Part shown: positions 1-9,791 of the stretch, piece by piece
Layout: each line of letters starts with the position of its first letter
How positions within the stretch are numbered: the stretch's first letter is position 1
NCBI GenBank assembly: GCA_016648135.1
Contig: JADDOH010000163.1
Span: 310,001-374,000 of the forward strand
Source of the DNA: Agrypnia vestita
Taxonomy: Eukaryota > Arthropoda > Insecta > Trichoptera > Phryganeidae
Direction: 5' to 3'
Length of the DNA stretch: 64,000 nt
The notes under the pieces: model-generated
Seen by the model: the letters and a program-made list of their open reading frames with translations, nothing else
Told to the model about the DNA's origin: nothing
The model's database searches: none
Made by a program: the position numbers and the translations under genes

Positions 1-252
1 TTTACGTCCGCTTTGGAAAAGTCCAACTTGATACACGTCCTTTATATGACCTTTGTTTGGAATACGACTCGCGTGCGTTCTTGAAACATCCTGAGGAAAG
101 GGCAGAAGCAAAGTTTTTTGGACAGATTTTGAGTAAACGTCAAACCTAGTAATCCTCAATCATGTCGAAGTAGGGAAAAGAAACAAAAAAGAGATAACTA
201 AAGTTTGTTAAATTTTCATGAAATATTTTTTTTTACAATTTTACTTACTTAC

Positions 253-445
253 AGAGAAGAGGGACTCACCACACACCCAAGACGGATCTATGAGCAATAA
301 CTCCCATATCCGCCCTATACTTTCGCCACCCATGTTCGCCATTCTTTTTAATGCTAAAGTGGCCGTACTCACTGCCCCGCCGACACTCACGGCGCAGGGA
401 CAAATGACAATTGGAACATATTTATCATCCATTAAATGGGAATTT
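253..445 (-). CDS. Possible internal exon of an unidentified gene
   Basis: On the minus strand an open frame runs from an acceptor (AACTAG, exon from 445) to two candidate donors: GTGAGT (exon end 270) and a stronger GTAAGTAAG (exon end 253). The translation contains PIVICPCAVSVGGAVSTAT, then ALKRMANMGGESIGRIWELL and LIDPSW. It is more GC-rich and more protein-like than its surroundings and shows no similarity I recognise to transposon proteins. The hydrophobic, Ala/Gly/Leu-rich helix pattern could be a membrane segment or a HEAT-like repeat; I cannot name the protein. The neighbouring exons would lie outside the window on the low-coordinate side and possibly further up on the high side. The opposite strand is also open (218-499) but has no splice logic. 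Confidence is moderate to low because it rests on splice sites and composition alone. Confidence 0.4.
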
Positions 446-667
446 CTAGTTAGATACGTACAAGAAATGCAAAAGTACAAACTTACCTACGTACAATGAT
501 ATATTTGATTTAGATGAACATATTAATAGTAATTGATACAATAAATATTTTTCGTGCTACCTCTCTAAGAAAACTAACCTGCTCATGTTTAGAGAGAAAG
601 TTTGCTTACAATGTAATATGATCAAAAAAATGTAAATCAATATATTTGAAGTATAAAATAAATTATT

Positions 668-790
668 GAAATATATAATCTATATAAATAAAAATGTAAA
701 TGTTCGTTTATACAAAATCGCTGAAAGTTCTTCACCTATTGCTTTGAAATTTTGGCACAACACTGCATTCGAGTACGAGGATTTTTTTGT
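668..790 (+). repeat. Interspersed repeat, Helitron-like start, copy 1
   Basis: The stretch beginning TCTATATAAATAAAAATG recurs in the same orientation at about 5157-5275. Shared blocks include AAAGTTCTTC, GAAATTTTG and CACAAC.TTGCATTC. A TCTATA start is common for insect Helitrons, but no matching 3' end is seen here. The two copies flank the PLE at 0.84-5.1 kb. Confidence 0.4.
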
Positions 791-837
791 GTACCTACTT
801 TGTTTTTATATACCTACTATTTATTTATATAAATATA

Positions 838-945
838 AATATTTAACTGTAAATACTCGAGGATATTTTATACGAACCGTTTGTTTTTTCGAGAAACGAT
901 TCTCGACGTTTCGTTGAATGCCTATTCAACGTCATCAGGAGGACG
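838..945 (-). repeat. Penelope-like element terminal repeat with hammerhead-like core
   Basis: On the minus strand this has CTGATGA (932-938), a 6-bp hairpin GTTGAA/TTCAAC, then GAAAC (908-912). This is the C-U-G-A-N-G-A / stem II / GAAA layout of type I hammerhead ribozymes known from PLE terminal repeats. It lies just downstream of the PLE reading frame ending at 950, as expected for a PLE terminal repeat. A 20-bp piece at 861-880 recurs inverted near 5081-5100 at the other end of the element. Cleavage ability is not shown: stem III and the cleavage triplet are not clear. Confidence 0.6.
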
Positions 946-949
946 ACCT

Positions 950-1286
950 TTACCCGCGAAGGTAGAGGGAGGTACTAGTTACGTCGGCGGACTTTAATGC
1001 GACGTCTCTTAAGGGTTGAATCAATGTCGTAAGAGCAGGACGCCAAATACTTGATAGTTTGTAACTGTCATCTCTATTGAAATTGGGATCACTAATCTCT
1101 AATCTGGGTATAAGGTGCGGTTCTGTTGATAAGATTTTTGTCTTGTCAAATCTGATAAAATGACAGAGATTCCCTTTGGATGCGTGTTCGCAGATTGCCG
1201 ATATATTGGAGATGTTGTTTTTAATTGCTCCAATATATTCCTTCAATCGTGTAGCGTTATTAAGTTTAGTTTGTCCTATATAGAAC
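950..1286 (-). pseudogene. PLE reverse transcriptase, C-terminal GIY-YIG endonuclease part
   Basis: The minus-strand frame reads YIGQTKLNNATRLKEYIGAI and ends at 950. YIGQT..N..TRLKE matches the GIY-YIG endonuclease module that follows the reverse transcriptase in Penelope-like retroelements, and CEHA and HLIPR-type motifs follow. The frame is cut at 1279-1286 by a hAT transposon. The rest of the protein resumes at 4657 on the far side, and with one target-site copy removed the two parts join in frame. The hAT therefore entered an open PLE gene. The two PLE parts lie outside the hAT and are its host sequence. Confidence 0.8.
1279..1286. repeat. 8-bp target-site duplication of the hAT element (left)
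   Basis: TATAGAAC at 1279-1286 is repeated exactly at 4657-4664. An 8-bp duplication is diagnostic for hAT insertion. Confidence 0.9.
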
Positions 1287-1439
1287 CAAGCGCGGATCCA
1301 GGGGGGGGGTCATGGGGGTCATGACCCCCCCCCTGGGCTGGGTCCAGGACCTAGGTGGACCACTTATTAAAATACTCATACTCACATTCAGTCACTTACT
1401 AACTTTTTTATTTTTCAGGTACTACTGTATCTTTAGGCA

Positions 1440-1682
1440 GAATACTGCAATCGAACTCGATTGATTTAAAAAAAGCTCTGGACGTTATTAATGATACTAT
1501 AAGTGTTCTACAAAATAAAAGAGAAAATGCGGACGTAATTTACCGGCAGCTTTTTGAAGAGGCTAAAGAAGTAGCTGAGCAGCTAAATGTAGAAATTAAA
1601 TGTCCCAGAATAGTGTCAAGATAAATACATAGAGCCAATAACCAACCTGCTCAATTTGCTCAAGAGTATTTCCGCATTAGGC
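1440..1682 (+). pseudogene. hAT transposase fragment, central region
   Basis: The frame reads TVSLGRILQSNSIDLKKALD, then VINDTISVLQNKREN, IYRQLFEEAKEVAEQLNVEI and KCPRIVSR, followed by HRANN...EYFRI. This matches the stretch of ZMYM/52-kDa-repressor-like hAT transposases in which a coiled region is followed by P R . . . R Q . . R . N and then EYFR. It has no start of its own and stops where the inner transposon enters near 1684. The N-terminal catalytic part of the transposase is missing from this copy. Confidence 0.75.
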
Positions 1683-2699
1683 TGTCCCGATAAATTTTAT
1701 TTTGGCTTATCTTAACACAAGACCTCTCAAAACTTGCGTAATTGAGCGTAGATTACCAAAATAATTTTAAAAATAAAATAAAACTATATCTTTAGGGTTC
1801 TACCAATCTACAAAGTTTTGAAAAATTGTCATTTTTATGGTGATATTTCGCTATCCTCAATTTTGGCTCCTGAACTAAATACAAAAAAATATTTACTTTT
1901 TATTCTATTTAGGTGTAAATCATACATGACGTTTCGATTTGCATGCAACAACACGTTACCAGCAACTTCGAATTTGTTAGGTTTCAACCTGCAAATACCC
2001 TCAAGTTTGAACTTGTTTTGAGGACTTTCTTGACTTGACTCGCGAGTGTTTTCTTCGTAGCCAAAATAATTTTTATGCCATAATAATACCATGGCGATTG
2101 TTACAGTAGTAAAAGCGGATTTTGTGATTTTTAAATAAGAAGTTCGAGGCGTAGTCAAACTACTTACGCTATGTTCGGACCATTCAAAGAACTTGACAAT
2201 CAGCAGCTACCAACTACAAGGGACGTCATTTAATTTATTTTATTTGTCAAGAACGACCTGAAATTCACGTATAATTGAAAAGATCCATCCAAATCAGATA
2301 TATATGTAATTGTTTCCGAAGAGATCAACAATATTTGGACCAAAACTTCGATTCCAGTTGCAACTAAGGAACGAGTTATTAATTAGTGAAATCCAATTTC
2401 CAAAAGAATCTCAATTTGAAAAGATACCCCAAAAACAAACGAAGTGATAGTTTTGACAATAAACTGAAATGTTTTTTAGTCATCTGAGAAACTTTTTGAC
2501 GTTTCCACTTGTAAATGCACTCCATTGTTCGTGTCTAAAACCTAAGAAAATTTACATCAATGAGAGAAGTTTTTGTTGGATCAAATAAATGATAGGAAAA
2601 TGGTTATAAGCGGTTTTGATAAGAAAGAAATGGCTAGATTAATAGTTGACAGCAGAGATAAATTTTAGAGTCAATAAGGGTAACAAAAAAGTCGTGTTA

Positions 2700-3048
2700 T
2701 ACTCAAGAAACCGATTCTGTCTCAGCAAATTGTGATGAAGATTCAGTGCGTGAATCTTCTCCAGAAACGAATCCGATAACAGAGGCATCCCCGAAAAACT
2801 CACTCTCGACAGAGACACCATTGACTTCAACGGCGAATTGGATTACATTGCCTTTGCTGACAGTTGCTAAAATCTGTGATAGATACGGTTTATCCACGCA
2901 ATCTGCTGCTGCTGTTGCTTCTGCGGTTTTGACTGACGTCGGCTTGGTTTCTACGGAAGATTTAACTTTGGTTATTGATAAAAATAAGATCTACAGAGAT
3001 GTATCTAAAGCCCGGAAGCTTCAAAAGATATTGGAGATATTGTTATAA
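2700..3048 (+). pseudogene. Transposase-like protein fragment, N-terminal part
   Basis: The frame contains an acidic Ser/Thr/Glu-rich stretch, then ITLPLLTVAKICDRYGLSTQ and SAAAVASAVLTDVGLVSTED with LTLVIDKNKI. The CDR.G.S...AA.. ASAVL.D.G..... LVIDK.KI order is typical of a widespread arthropod transposon-encoded protein. It stops at 3046-3048, and related sequence continues in other frames up to 3230, so the gene is frameshifted. It precedes the 3233-3445 fragment of the same protein. Confidence 0.55.
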
Positions 3049-3232
3049 AAAGCATTTACTTTGATGGACGAAAAGTCCATCGCAAAGAAGTTTTAGAAGA
3101 CCACATCTCAATTTTAGCACAGCCTGGATAAATTTATTTGGGACACACAATACCGAAAGACGTGGCACTGCAAAGGGAATTCTTCCTTCGATCATAACTT
3201 TAGTAGAAGGTCGAGGTTGGAATTAAGATGAC

Positions 3233-3450
3233 GTGATTTGCGTTGAATGTGACGGAACTGCAACTAACACCGATGGAAAGGGTGGCGTGATTCAATATTT
3301 AGAGGAGTATTTGCAGAGACCGTTACAATGGTGTGTTTGTATGCTTCATGTCAATGAGTTACCCCTTCGTCATTTATTCTTGACCTTAAATGGTTGCACT
3401 TCGGGTCCTAGAGAATATAACAGACGCCTCGCAAAGTGTAACTAACGTTA
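3233..3450 (+). pseudogene. Transposase-like protein fragment, central part
   Basis: The frame reads VECDGTATNTDGKGGVIQYL, then EEYLQRPLQWCVCMLHVNEL, PLRHLFLTLNG and TSGP. This pattern (CDGT..NTG..GGVI..LE..L.RPLQW.VC.LH.NELPLRHL...LDG.TSGP) recurs in many invertebrate genomes as a multi-copy, transposon-encoded protein. The reading frame is cut at 3451 by a 128-bp insert with a 12-bp target duplication and does not clearly resume. Confidence 0.6.
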
Positions 3451-3578
3451 TAATTAATATAAATTAACTTTGTTTTAACCACTTATTTATTGAAAAAATC
3501 AACATGTTTCAAAGCCAATGGCTTCTTCATCAGGAAAACAAAAATAATATTTAAAAATCGAAGTATAGATCAAAATAT
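3451..3578 (-). mobile_element. 128-bp solo PLE/retrozyme-like insert with hammerhead core
   Basis: The insert is flanked by a 12-bp direct duplication TAACTAACGTTA (3439-3450 and 3579-3590). On the minus strand it has CTGATGA (527-533 within 3.5 kb, i.e. 3527-3533), a perfect stem II AGCCA/TGGCT and GAAAC (3506-3510), the hammerhead core order. The same sequence type recurs at 12.7-12.86 kb. The short size and clear duplication suggest a mobilised minimal PLE terminal repeat rather than a truncated full element. Confidence 0.7.
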
Positions 3579-3977
3579 TAACTAACGTTACTTCTAGAGA
3601 TGGCTTTATTAGAACCAGGATGCAATCTCGAGCAGAAATGCCAAATTTTGGACACAAAAATAAGTTAAAAATTTTAGAGTTTGTCATTGATTGTAATCTA
3701 TATTTTGTTTATTTTATTTTCTTGTGCTCTGTTTCATTAATTTCAATACTAAAATACCTTTTAAACATGATTTTTTTTATTATTTTAGGCAAACGGTTTA
3801 ACTCTATAAAAACGTAAAATTTACAAAATTTCAAAGCTCGGTAGAGCCCTCAAGATGACAAAAAATTATATTTTTTGTTACCTTTTGTTATTTTTTTGTG
3901 TAAAATTACGCAAATTTTGATACCTCTTGTGATTGTGTAGCTGAAAATTTTTTTTTCTCATACATGGACGGGACACC

Positions 3978-4492
3978 CTCTTCTGGATTCAATAATAAGT
4001 GACCTACAGCATCGTCTGTCTCTTGAAATACTTAATTTGTTTCAATTAAGCGTTTTCATGCCAAAAAGCGAATACGATAATCAAGACATTGAAACTGTGA
4101 AACAACTAGCAACCGATTATACATTGTTACTAGATAATACTCCAGTTTCTATCGTTGTAAACGAATATCGGCTGTGGATGGTGAAGTGGCAGCGGAGTCA
4201 GGACATACCGCAGTCGATTTCCGACCTTATTTTAAATTGCGATATTGAGATGTATCCTAATATAAGAAGATTTTTATGTATTATGGCTACACTACCTGTT
4301 AGTGTAGAGACAGCGGAAAGATCTTTCTCTACGTTGCGAAGAATCAAATCGTGGCTAAGAGCTTCAATGGTTGAAGAACGTCTAACCGGACTGCCACTTC
4401 TCCACGCCCATAAAAACGTACCCATTGTAGTAGATGAAGTGATAACGCGTTTCGGGAGAAGACGTAAAAGAAAAATTGATTTTGTTATTTAA
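3978..4492 (+). pseudogene. hAT transposase C-terminal dimerisation domain
   Basis: The frame carries HPLLDSIISDLQHRLSL before the first ATG (4037), then the hAT C-terminal domain: YPNIRRFLCIMATLPVS, VETAERSFSTLRRIKSWLR, MVEERLTGLPLLHAH. The P.S....ERSFS.L..IK..LR..M...RL..L.LL..H signature is the classic hAT dimerisation motif. The end RFGRRRKRKIDFVI followed by a stop is a natural C terminus. It is separated from the 1440-1682 fragment by the nested transposon. Confidence 0.85.
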
Positions 4493-4656
4493 ATATAGGT
4501 AGGTATTTTTAAGTACAGTAGGTAGTTACATTTATTAATAAAATACCTACGTTTTACTTGTAAGTATCTATTATTATCAAAATTAAATTATAAGTTTTTG
4601 TGACTTGACCACGACTATGTGACCCCCCCCTGGCGCCAAAGCTGGATCCGCCCTTG

Positions 4657-5100
4657 TATAGAACGCTCCACAATCGCATAGCACTCTATATACGCCTGGA
4701 GACTCAAAGGGTGTGTTATCTTTTACACTACCTAACATACGTGAGATCGAACTATGGGGGCTAAAAACTGTTTTTATATTTAATTTCAACAATACCCGGC
4801 TGATTTTGTCAGGAAGACCTCTGATGTAAGGTAAGTATGCTTTGTTTTTTGGAACATCGCATATACTAGATCGTTTTCTTGATGTCCGTACGTTCGAAGA
4901 GTATCCATTAACTATGAGTGCATCCTGCACTGTTTTTCTTTCCGAGGCAATGTTTTCTTTGTCACAAATTCTGTTAGCCCGTATTATTAATGCTGTGGGG
5001 GCCGACCTCAGTTGAGCTGGATGGTGATGCGAGGTTTTGTGTAGGTACCTGTTCGTGTGTGTCGGTTTTCTGTATACAGGTGTCCCAGACGGTTCGTATA
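4657..5100 (-). pseudogene. PLE reverse transcriptase, thumb/linker part upstream of GIY-YIG
   Basis: The minus-strand frame reads PVYRKPTHTNRYLHKTSHHH, then ICDKEN...E, NGYS and LPYIRGLPDKISRVLLKLNI, and ends VYRVLCDCGAFY at the hAT junction. VYRKPTHT.RYL...S.HHP is a strong PLE signature and P.V.G....I.RVL.K..IKT.F precedes the endonuclease. The protein continues at 1278-950. The catalytic palm of the reverse transcriptase is absent, so the PLE is 5'-truncated near 5100. Confidence 0.85.
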
Positions 5101-5156
5101 AAATATCCGCAACTATTTACAGTTAAATATGTCTGACAACCGTAATAACAACCTTA

Positions 5157-5275
5157 ACTTTTTAATAAATAAAAATGTTAATGTTTGATTGTCCAAAATC
5201 TTATCTCTTAAAGTTCTTCAAATTTGTTTCGAAATTTTGACACAACGTTGCATTCAACAACAAACGGACAAATTA
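5157..5275 (+). repeat. Interspersed repeat, copy 2
   Basis: Direct relative of 668-790 (AATAAATAAAAATGTTAATG, AAAGTTCTTCAAATT, GACACAACGTTGCATTC). With the copy at 668 it brackets the PLE plus hAT nest. About 5395-5560 that follows is an AT-rich stretch of overlapping small palindromes (TTAATTATTA, TAATATAATC). Confidence 0.4.
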
Positions 5276-5643
5276 TTTGAAAAAAAGGCGCTGGTACCTA
5301 CATTTTCAATATTGATAAGTATTTAGATACCTACAACATTTTCTGATTACATTTCTTGATTACAAATTTTCTGATTACATTTGGAAAATTCAACATTGAC
5401 AGGGGGCGTCAGATTAAAATTATAAACTATATTAATTATTATAGTAGTAAGTATTAAATATAAATTTTTATTAATCTGACTAATAATTAATATAATCTAT
5501 ATATTATTATATTAATAATTACTATACTCTACATTAATTATTAGATTTTAATCTATACTAAAAGGGATCTCTTAACCAAAATTCACAACATGACAGCTTT
5601 TTTCCTCATATATTTAAAAATATAAGAGGGTTAAATCTATATC

Positions 5644-6265
5644 TCTATACTTATAAAACTCAATGTCTATACAAATCTATACCATTTTTCCGATTCGACT
5701 CAAATTTTGCATACCTGTGCATTAGGACCCGGCGGGTAACATAGGCGACATTTCTCTCCTCCCCCTTTAACCCTTCCTCTCCCCCTGATATATTTTCAAT
5801 GCAAATCTGTACTGTTGGACCGATCGGACTCAAAATTTGGAAACATATTATTAAGAACCCGGCGGGTAGGCATAGCCAACATTTACCCCCTCCTTTTTTA
5901 ACCCTTTCTCTCCCCTTGATATATTTTCAATGCAAATCTTTACCGATCGGGCTCAAAATATGGAAACTTATTCTTTAGGACTAGGTGGGTAATAAAGGTG
6001 ATATTTTCCCTTCCCTCTCTACCCCATCCCCTCCCCCAAATATACATTCTGTACAAATCTACACCGCTTGGACCCAAATTTTGCATACATATTCCCGACG
6101 GCAAAAATAGGTCACATTTCTTCACTAGACATCCTATTCATCCCAGCCTTGATTAAAAGGAAACATTGTTTTAATTTTTGCAAAACAATGGAACCTTTGT
6201 TTCCCCCCACAAATTTATTTTCAACTTAATCCTTAACCCGTGCAACGCTGGGTACCAAAAACTAG
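5644..6265 (+). mobile_element. Non-autonomous Helitron-like element with internal tandem repeats
   Basis: It starts TCTATACTTATAAAACTC and ends with an ACCCG...GGGT hairpin, a short spacer and CTAG followed by T, the 5'-TC / 3'-hairpin-CTRR layout of Helitrons. The ending CGTGCAACGCTGGGTAC is close to that of known lepidopteran Helitrons. The interior is about four diverged tandem units of roughly 130 bp, each with ACAAATCT.TACC, CCGAT..GACTCAAA, AGGACCCGGCGGGTA and a pyrimidine-rich CCCCTT..CC tract. No Rep/helicase coding is present. Confidence 0.65.
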
Positions 6266-6439
6266 TTACAAATATAAATATATTATTGAAAATCATTATT
6301 AAATATACTGCAAAAAATATATATGAAGTAAAAAATTAAGATTGAAATATATTTTTGAAAATTAATAAGGAATTTTTTTATATACATTGTTTTAATTTTG
6401 ATGTTTTTTTGTGATCCAGGTAGTTGATTAAAATGTTTT

Positions 6440-6675
6440 ATTCCTACAAAAGAATAATGGTTTTGCGCTGCGCTAATATTATATTTTATTTCAACGTTTT
6501 GTAAAAAATAAGTCAGAAATATTGAAAAAAACGAAACTTTGATGTCACATATCTCCATAACTATTTATATAGGTCATGGTTTCTTGAATATTTTCGACTC
6601 ATAATCAAGGCAGAAATATAGTCTTGCGAGGTTATTAATATTTTCCAAATAACCCTGTATACATATATTTATTAG
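6440..6675 (+). repeat. Dispersed repeat family, copy 1
   Basis: Blocks TTTTGTAAAAAATAAGT, ATATTGAAAAAAACG, CTCCATAACTATT, CATAATCAAGGCAG and a terminal ACCCTGTATA recur at 18420-18670 and 54640-54850. Probably a MITE or the end of a DNA transposon; no coding was recognised. Confidence 0.6.
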
Positions 6676-7640
6676 AACTGCTTTATAACAATAATAATAC
6701 GATTTTTTTTTCATGAGAACGGAAAATCGTTTTCCCTTTATTTCTTAAGGGAAAATTCGTTTGGCATACGTCCTGTTTCGTCCAAGTCCAAGGATCTACA
6801 ACATTTTTTACTTTTCACACTTTTTTTCATTTGGCTGGATTATATTAGTATTAATGTGACTTATTAAAGTGACTTAATTTTTATATAAAATAATTAATAC
6901 ATTATGTAAAACGCCCTGTAAAAACTTTTTTGTGTTATTTTTAGTCTGAATTTTCTAGTAAAGGTAGGGAGTGCAAACATCGCGCGTCGCATCGCCTATA
7001 TGATACGGATAAATTCCATATTATGAGAGGACGCCGTACGAAGCATAAATAAATAATGTGTCGCTTTCTTCTTTCTAGAGCGAGGGATTTTTTAGCATGA
7101 CGGAATAAATTCACTGTGTAAAAAAAAAACCGGCGTCAACTTTGTTATTCTCACTCGTGAATCGTTATAGTTTGTTTACATGAACTATAAAACTAAAGCA
7201 AATTTATTGGTTCTCAGTCTGGTTCCGCGGCTTAATACGTTTGACATGTTCAAAAAAATTACTACGAGCTTTTGAAACAATTATGAAAAGGTCAAACCAA
7301 ATGTTCTTTAAAAATGTAATGTCTTAGTAAATAAGTCGCGCTTCATTACAAAAATAGGTTTTTACGAGACTCGGTTTGGATCGAAATTTTAAAAACATTA
7401 AAAAAAACAATGTCATTTGTTAAAAAATTGTTAAGTTTACTAGAGGATTTAATTTTTCAAGAATAAAACTGTCGTGGGATGTAGATATGGGAGAAAAATG
7501 AAACATAAAAAAACAAATTTAAGGTTTTTATTAATTTTGCAAATAGTCACTAGACAAAAAGTGGAGCACTGTTCCTAAATTTACATTCACCAAATGTTTC
7601 TACAAAATTTCATAATTTGTTCATAATATATTTGTTGTTC
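6676..7640. other. Unassigned AT-rich stretch
   Basis: No convincing gene or repeat boundary was found. A block near 6975-7040 with CGCGCGTCGCATCGCC is locally GC-rich, and the rest is low-complexity A/T sequence. Confidence 0.5.
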
Positions 7641-7646
7641 AATTTC

Positions 7647-7844
7647 TTAATCGGATCTAATTACGCTGTTTCTATAGCTTCGATCACTTTCGAGAATATT
7701 CTGTTCATTTTCGCACGTAGATACTTCGTCCGAATATTTATCGCTCGTTAAACGTGCACTTGCCACTGTTCTCGCTTTGGTTTTATCGCTGCTAATGTTC
7801 CACTGGTCAAACAATGAATCTCCCGTCTCGCGTGCGCTAGCCAT
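7647..7844 (-). CDS. Small open frame of unknown function
   Basis: A 65-codon minus-strand frame begins MASARETGDSLFDQWN and is acidic and rich in Ser, Thr and Asp. Its composition resembles the disordered N-terminal tail of some cut-and-paste transposases, but there is no domain and no downstream continuation. The region just upstream on its strand (7860-7990) contains repeated short words (CGAAATCTATCGAAATCT). It may be a chance frame or the first exon of something lost. Low confidence. Confidence 0.2.
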   Translation of the reverse strand: MASARETGDSLFDQWNISSDKTKARTVASARLTSDKYSDEVSTCENEQNILESDRSYRNSVIRSD

Positions 7845-8261
7845 TTTATACTAAACATGTTTTTCGAGAAATTTCTTCCCATTTCTAGTATTCGACATTT
7901 TTTGTGTTTATGAGAATATTCCAGGCGATTCCAGATTGTTGCAGAGTGTTATTGAGTGTTCAAGAGATTTCGATAGATTTCGATAGAGCGCAAGTCTTTC
8001 CAATTCGTCATCTCGATACAATACTTTAACTGTAGTATTTATTGTAAGTAAGTATGGTCTTTAAACACACGCGAAGGGGGACATTCCTGAAGAACGGGCC
8101 AAGTTTTTCTCTTAAATATTAATACTCTGTGAAAAATTATAACATAAATAGTTTATAATTTTTTCAAACATGGATCGCATCAAATGTCATATTTTCTTAC
8201 GCACTATTAATTGCGCACTATTTTGTAATATTTGACTATAAAATGCGAAATCTGTAGCGCA

Positions 8262-8316
8262 ATATACTCGTACCAGTGAAATACATATTGTGCTACGATA
8301 TGTATTTCACTGGTAC
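8262..8316. repeat. Short perfect inverted repeat
   Basis: CGTACCAGTGAAATACAT and its inverse ATGTATTTCACTGGTACG are separated by about 11 nt, forming an 18-bp hairpin. Flanked by AT-rich unassigned sequence (7850-9150). Confidence 0.8.
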
Positions 8317-9153
8317 GATATATGTATTACACAATATAAATAAAACATGTGGTGTGGATGCCATAAACATGCGAACTGTACAACGATAGATCCACAAGTT
8401 TAATTCTGGACATATCGCTTCAAAATGAGCTTCAAATATCGCAAAGATATTTCCCAAGACATACTTCAACCACGGAAAATTTGGATAATATTAATTGTCT
8501 TACTGTTTCTTTACAATATATTGCGCAGTAATATTGACTGCTCCGAATTGCTCTCAGCGATAAGTTTTAAGACGGCACGTTCACTGCAAGTGCATATTTT
8601 GGCGTTTTTTTACGAAAATGTGCAGTTTTATTATTTATTTATATCAGAATTTATATGATGGACTGCAATTTTTTTTAAAAAGATAACTTATATATAACCT
8701 TTGTTCACAGACAAATGATGATTTTTTGATGATTTTCAAACGCTTTTTATTCATATAAAGAAATGATTTTAAACAGTATATTCTATTTATTTCCGTATTG
8801 TAAGGCTTTATTCATTAATTAAAAACTGTTTTTTTTATTAAAAACACCTTAATTATTGTTTTTAAAAAAATCCAAATAATAAAATGTGCCAATAAATAAC
8901 GTCTTTATAAATCAGTTTGCCGTTGACAGCAGTGACGGCGGCAAGGGCTGGACGTGTACGTGTAACCGTTTATTATTTTTCACTTCTTTCTCTATGAAAT
9001 AAGTGAAAAATTTGATATTAGTTAGAATTTACTTCTATGCCAAATTTGATATTAGAATTATTATTCTAACTAATGTCAAATTAGACCAACCTTTCTGTCT
9101 TGCAAGGAATACGTAAATATTCACGCTTGTGCAATGTTTATGTGATATACGGC

Positions 9154-9791
9154 CCGATTCTGAAAATAACAATGTCTGGATCTTTAAGATCTTTATCCCA
9201 ACACTTAATAGACGATAATAAAAATTAAAAATGTCCAGAGCGGATTTTGGAATTCTACGGCGCAAATACACTGTATTAAAAGATGATATAAGAAAGATTG
9301 TTTCTTACAAACGTATTCATTTCTTCATCCACAGCGTCCTGATGAAATATTCGGCGTTACCGCGTATTCAAATCTTCCCATCTTAAAATTTGACAGATAA
9401 CAATTTACATATTTCTCCCTCCCTCTACATCTATCTCACGTAGAAACTTACAGAAACAAACACCGACGTAAAGCTATGTCTCGTTTATTTTTTATTTTTA
9501 TTATCGTCTATTAAGTGTTGGGATAAAGATCTTAAAGATCCAGACATAACTGTCAAATGTCAAGATGGGAAGATTTGAATACGCGGTAACGCCAAATATT
9601 TCATCAGGACGCTGTGGATGAAGAAATGAATACGTTTGTAAGAAACAATCTTTCTTATATCATCTTTTAATACATGTATTTGAGCCGTAGAATTCCAAAA
9701 TCCGCTCTGGACATTTTAATTTTTATTATCGTCTATTAAGTGTTGGGATAAAGATCTTAAAGATCCAGACATTGCTATTTTCAGAATACGG
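9154..9791. mobile_element. Foldback element with about 240-bp inverted arms
   Basis: Left arm 9154-9400 and right arm 9549-9791 are inverse copies over their length, for example CAATGTCTGGATCTTTAAG (left) against CTTAAAGATCCAGACATTG (right), and the AATCTTCCCATCTT block. The loop 9401-9548 holds a third copy of the terminal ~45 bp (TCGTCTATTAAGTGTTGGG at about 9506 and again at 9729) next to the right arm. No coding is present, so it is a foldback/MITE-type element. Confidence 0.8.

Larger units (their letters stand above)
1684..3975 (+). mobile_element. DNA transposon nested inside the hAT element (cc8K15.2-like family)
   Basis: hAT homology stops after EYFRI near 1680 and resumes with HPLLDSIISDLQHRL at about 3982. 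The insert is bounded by short inverted TGTCCCG (left, about 1686) and CGGGACA (right, about 3969-3975). It carries two coding remnants of a transposase-like protein common in arthropod genomes and annotated there as cc8K15.2-like; I name it from memory of its motif pattern, not from a search. Exact ends and target duplication are uncertain. Confidence 0.55.
1287..4656 (+). mobile_element. hAT DNA transposon, 3370 bp, broken and itself invaded
   Basis: The ends are CAAGCGCGGATCCAG on the left and its near-perfect inverse (CAAGGGCGGATCCAG) on the right, 14 of 15 bp matching, flanked by the 8-bp duplication TATAGAAC. G-runs and C-runs around a GGGGGTCATG palindrome lie just inside the left end and a C-run lies inside the right end. 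The two coding remnants (1440-1680 and about 3978-4492) match the middle and the C-terminal dimerisation region of ZMYM-type hAT transposases. Between them is a second DNA transposon, so this copy cannot make a transposase. Confidence 0.9.
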
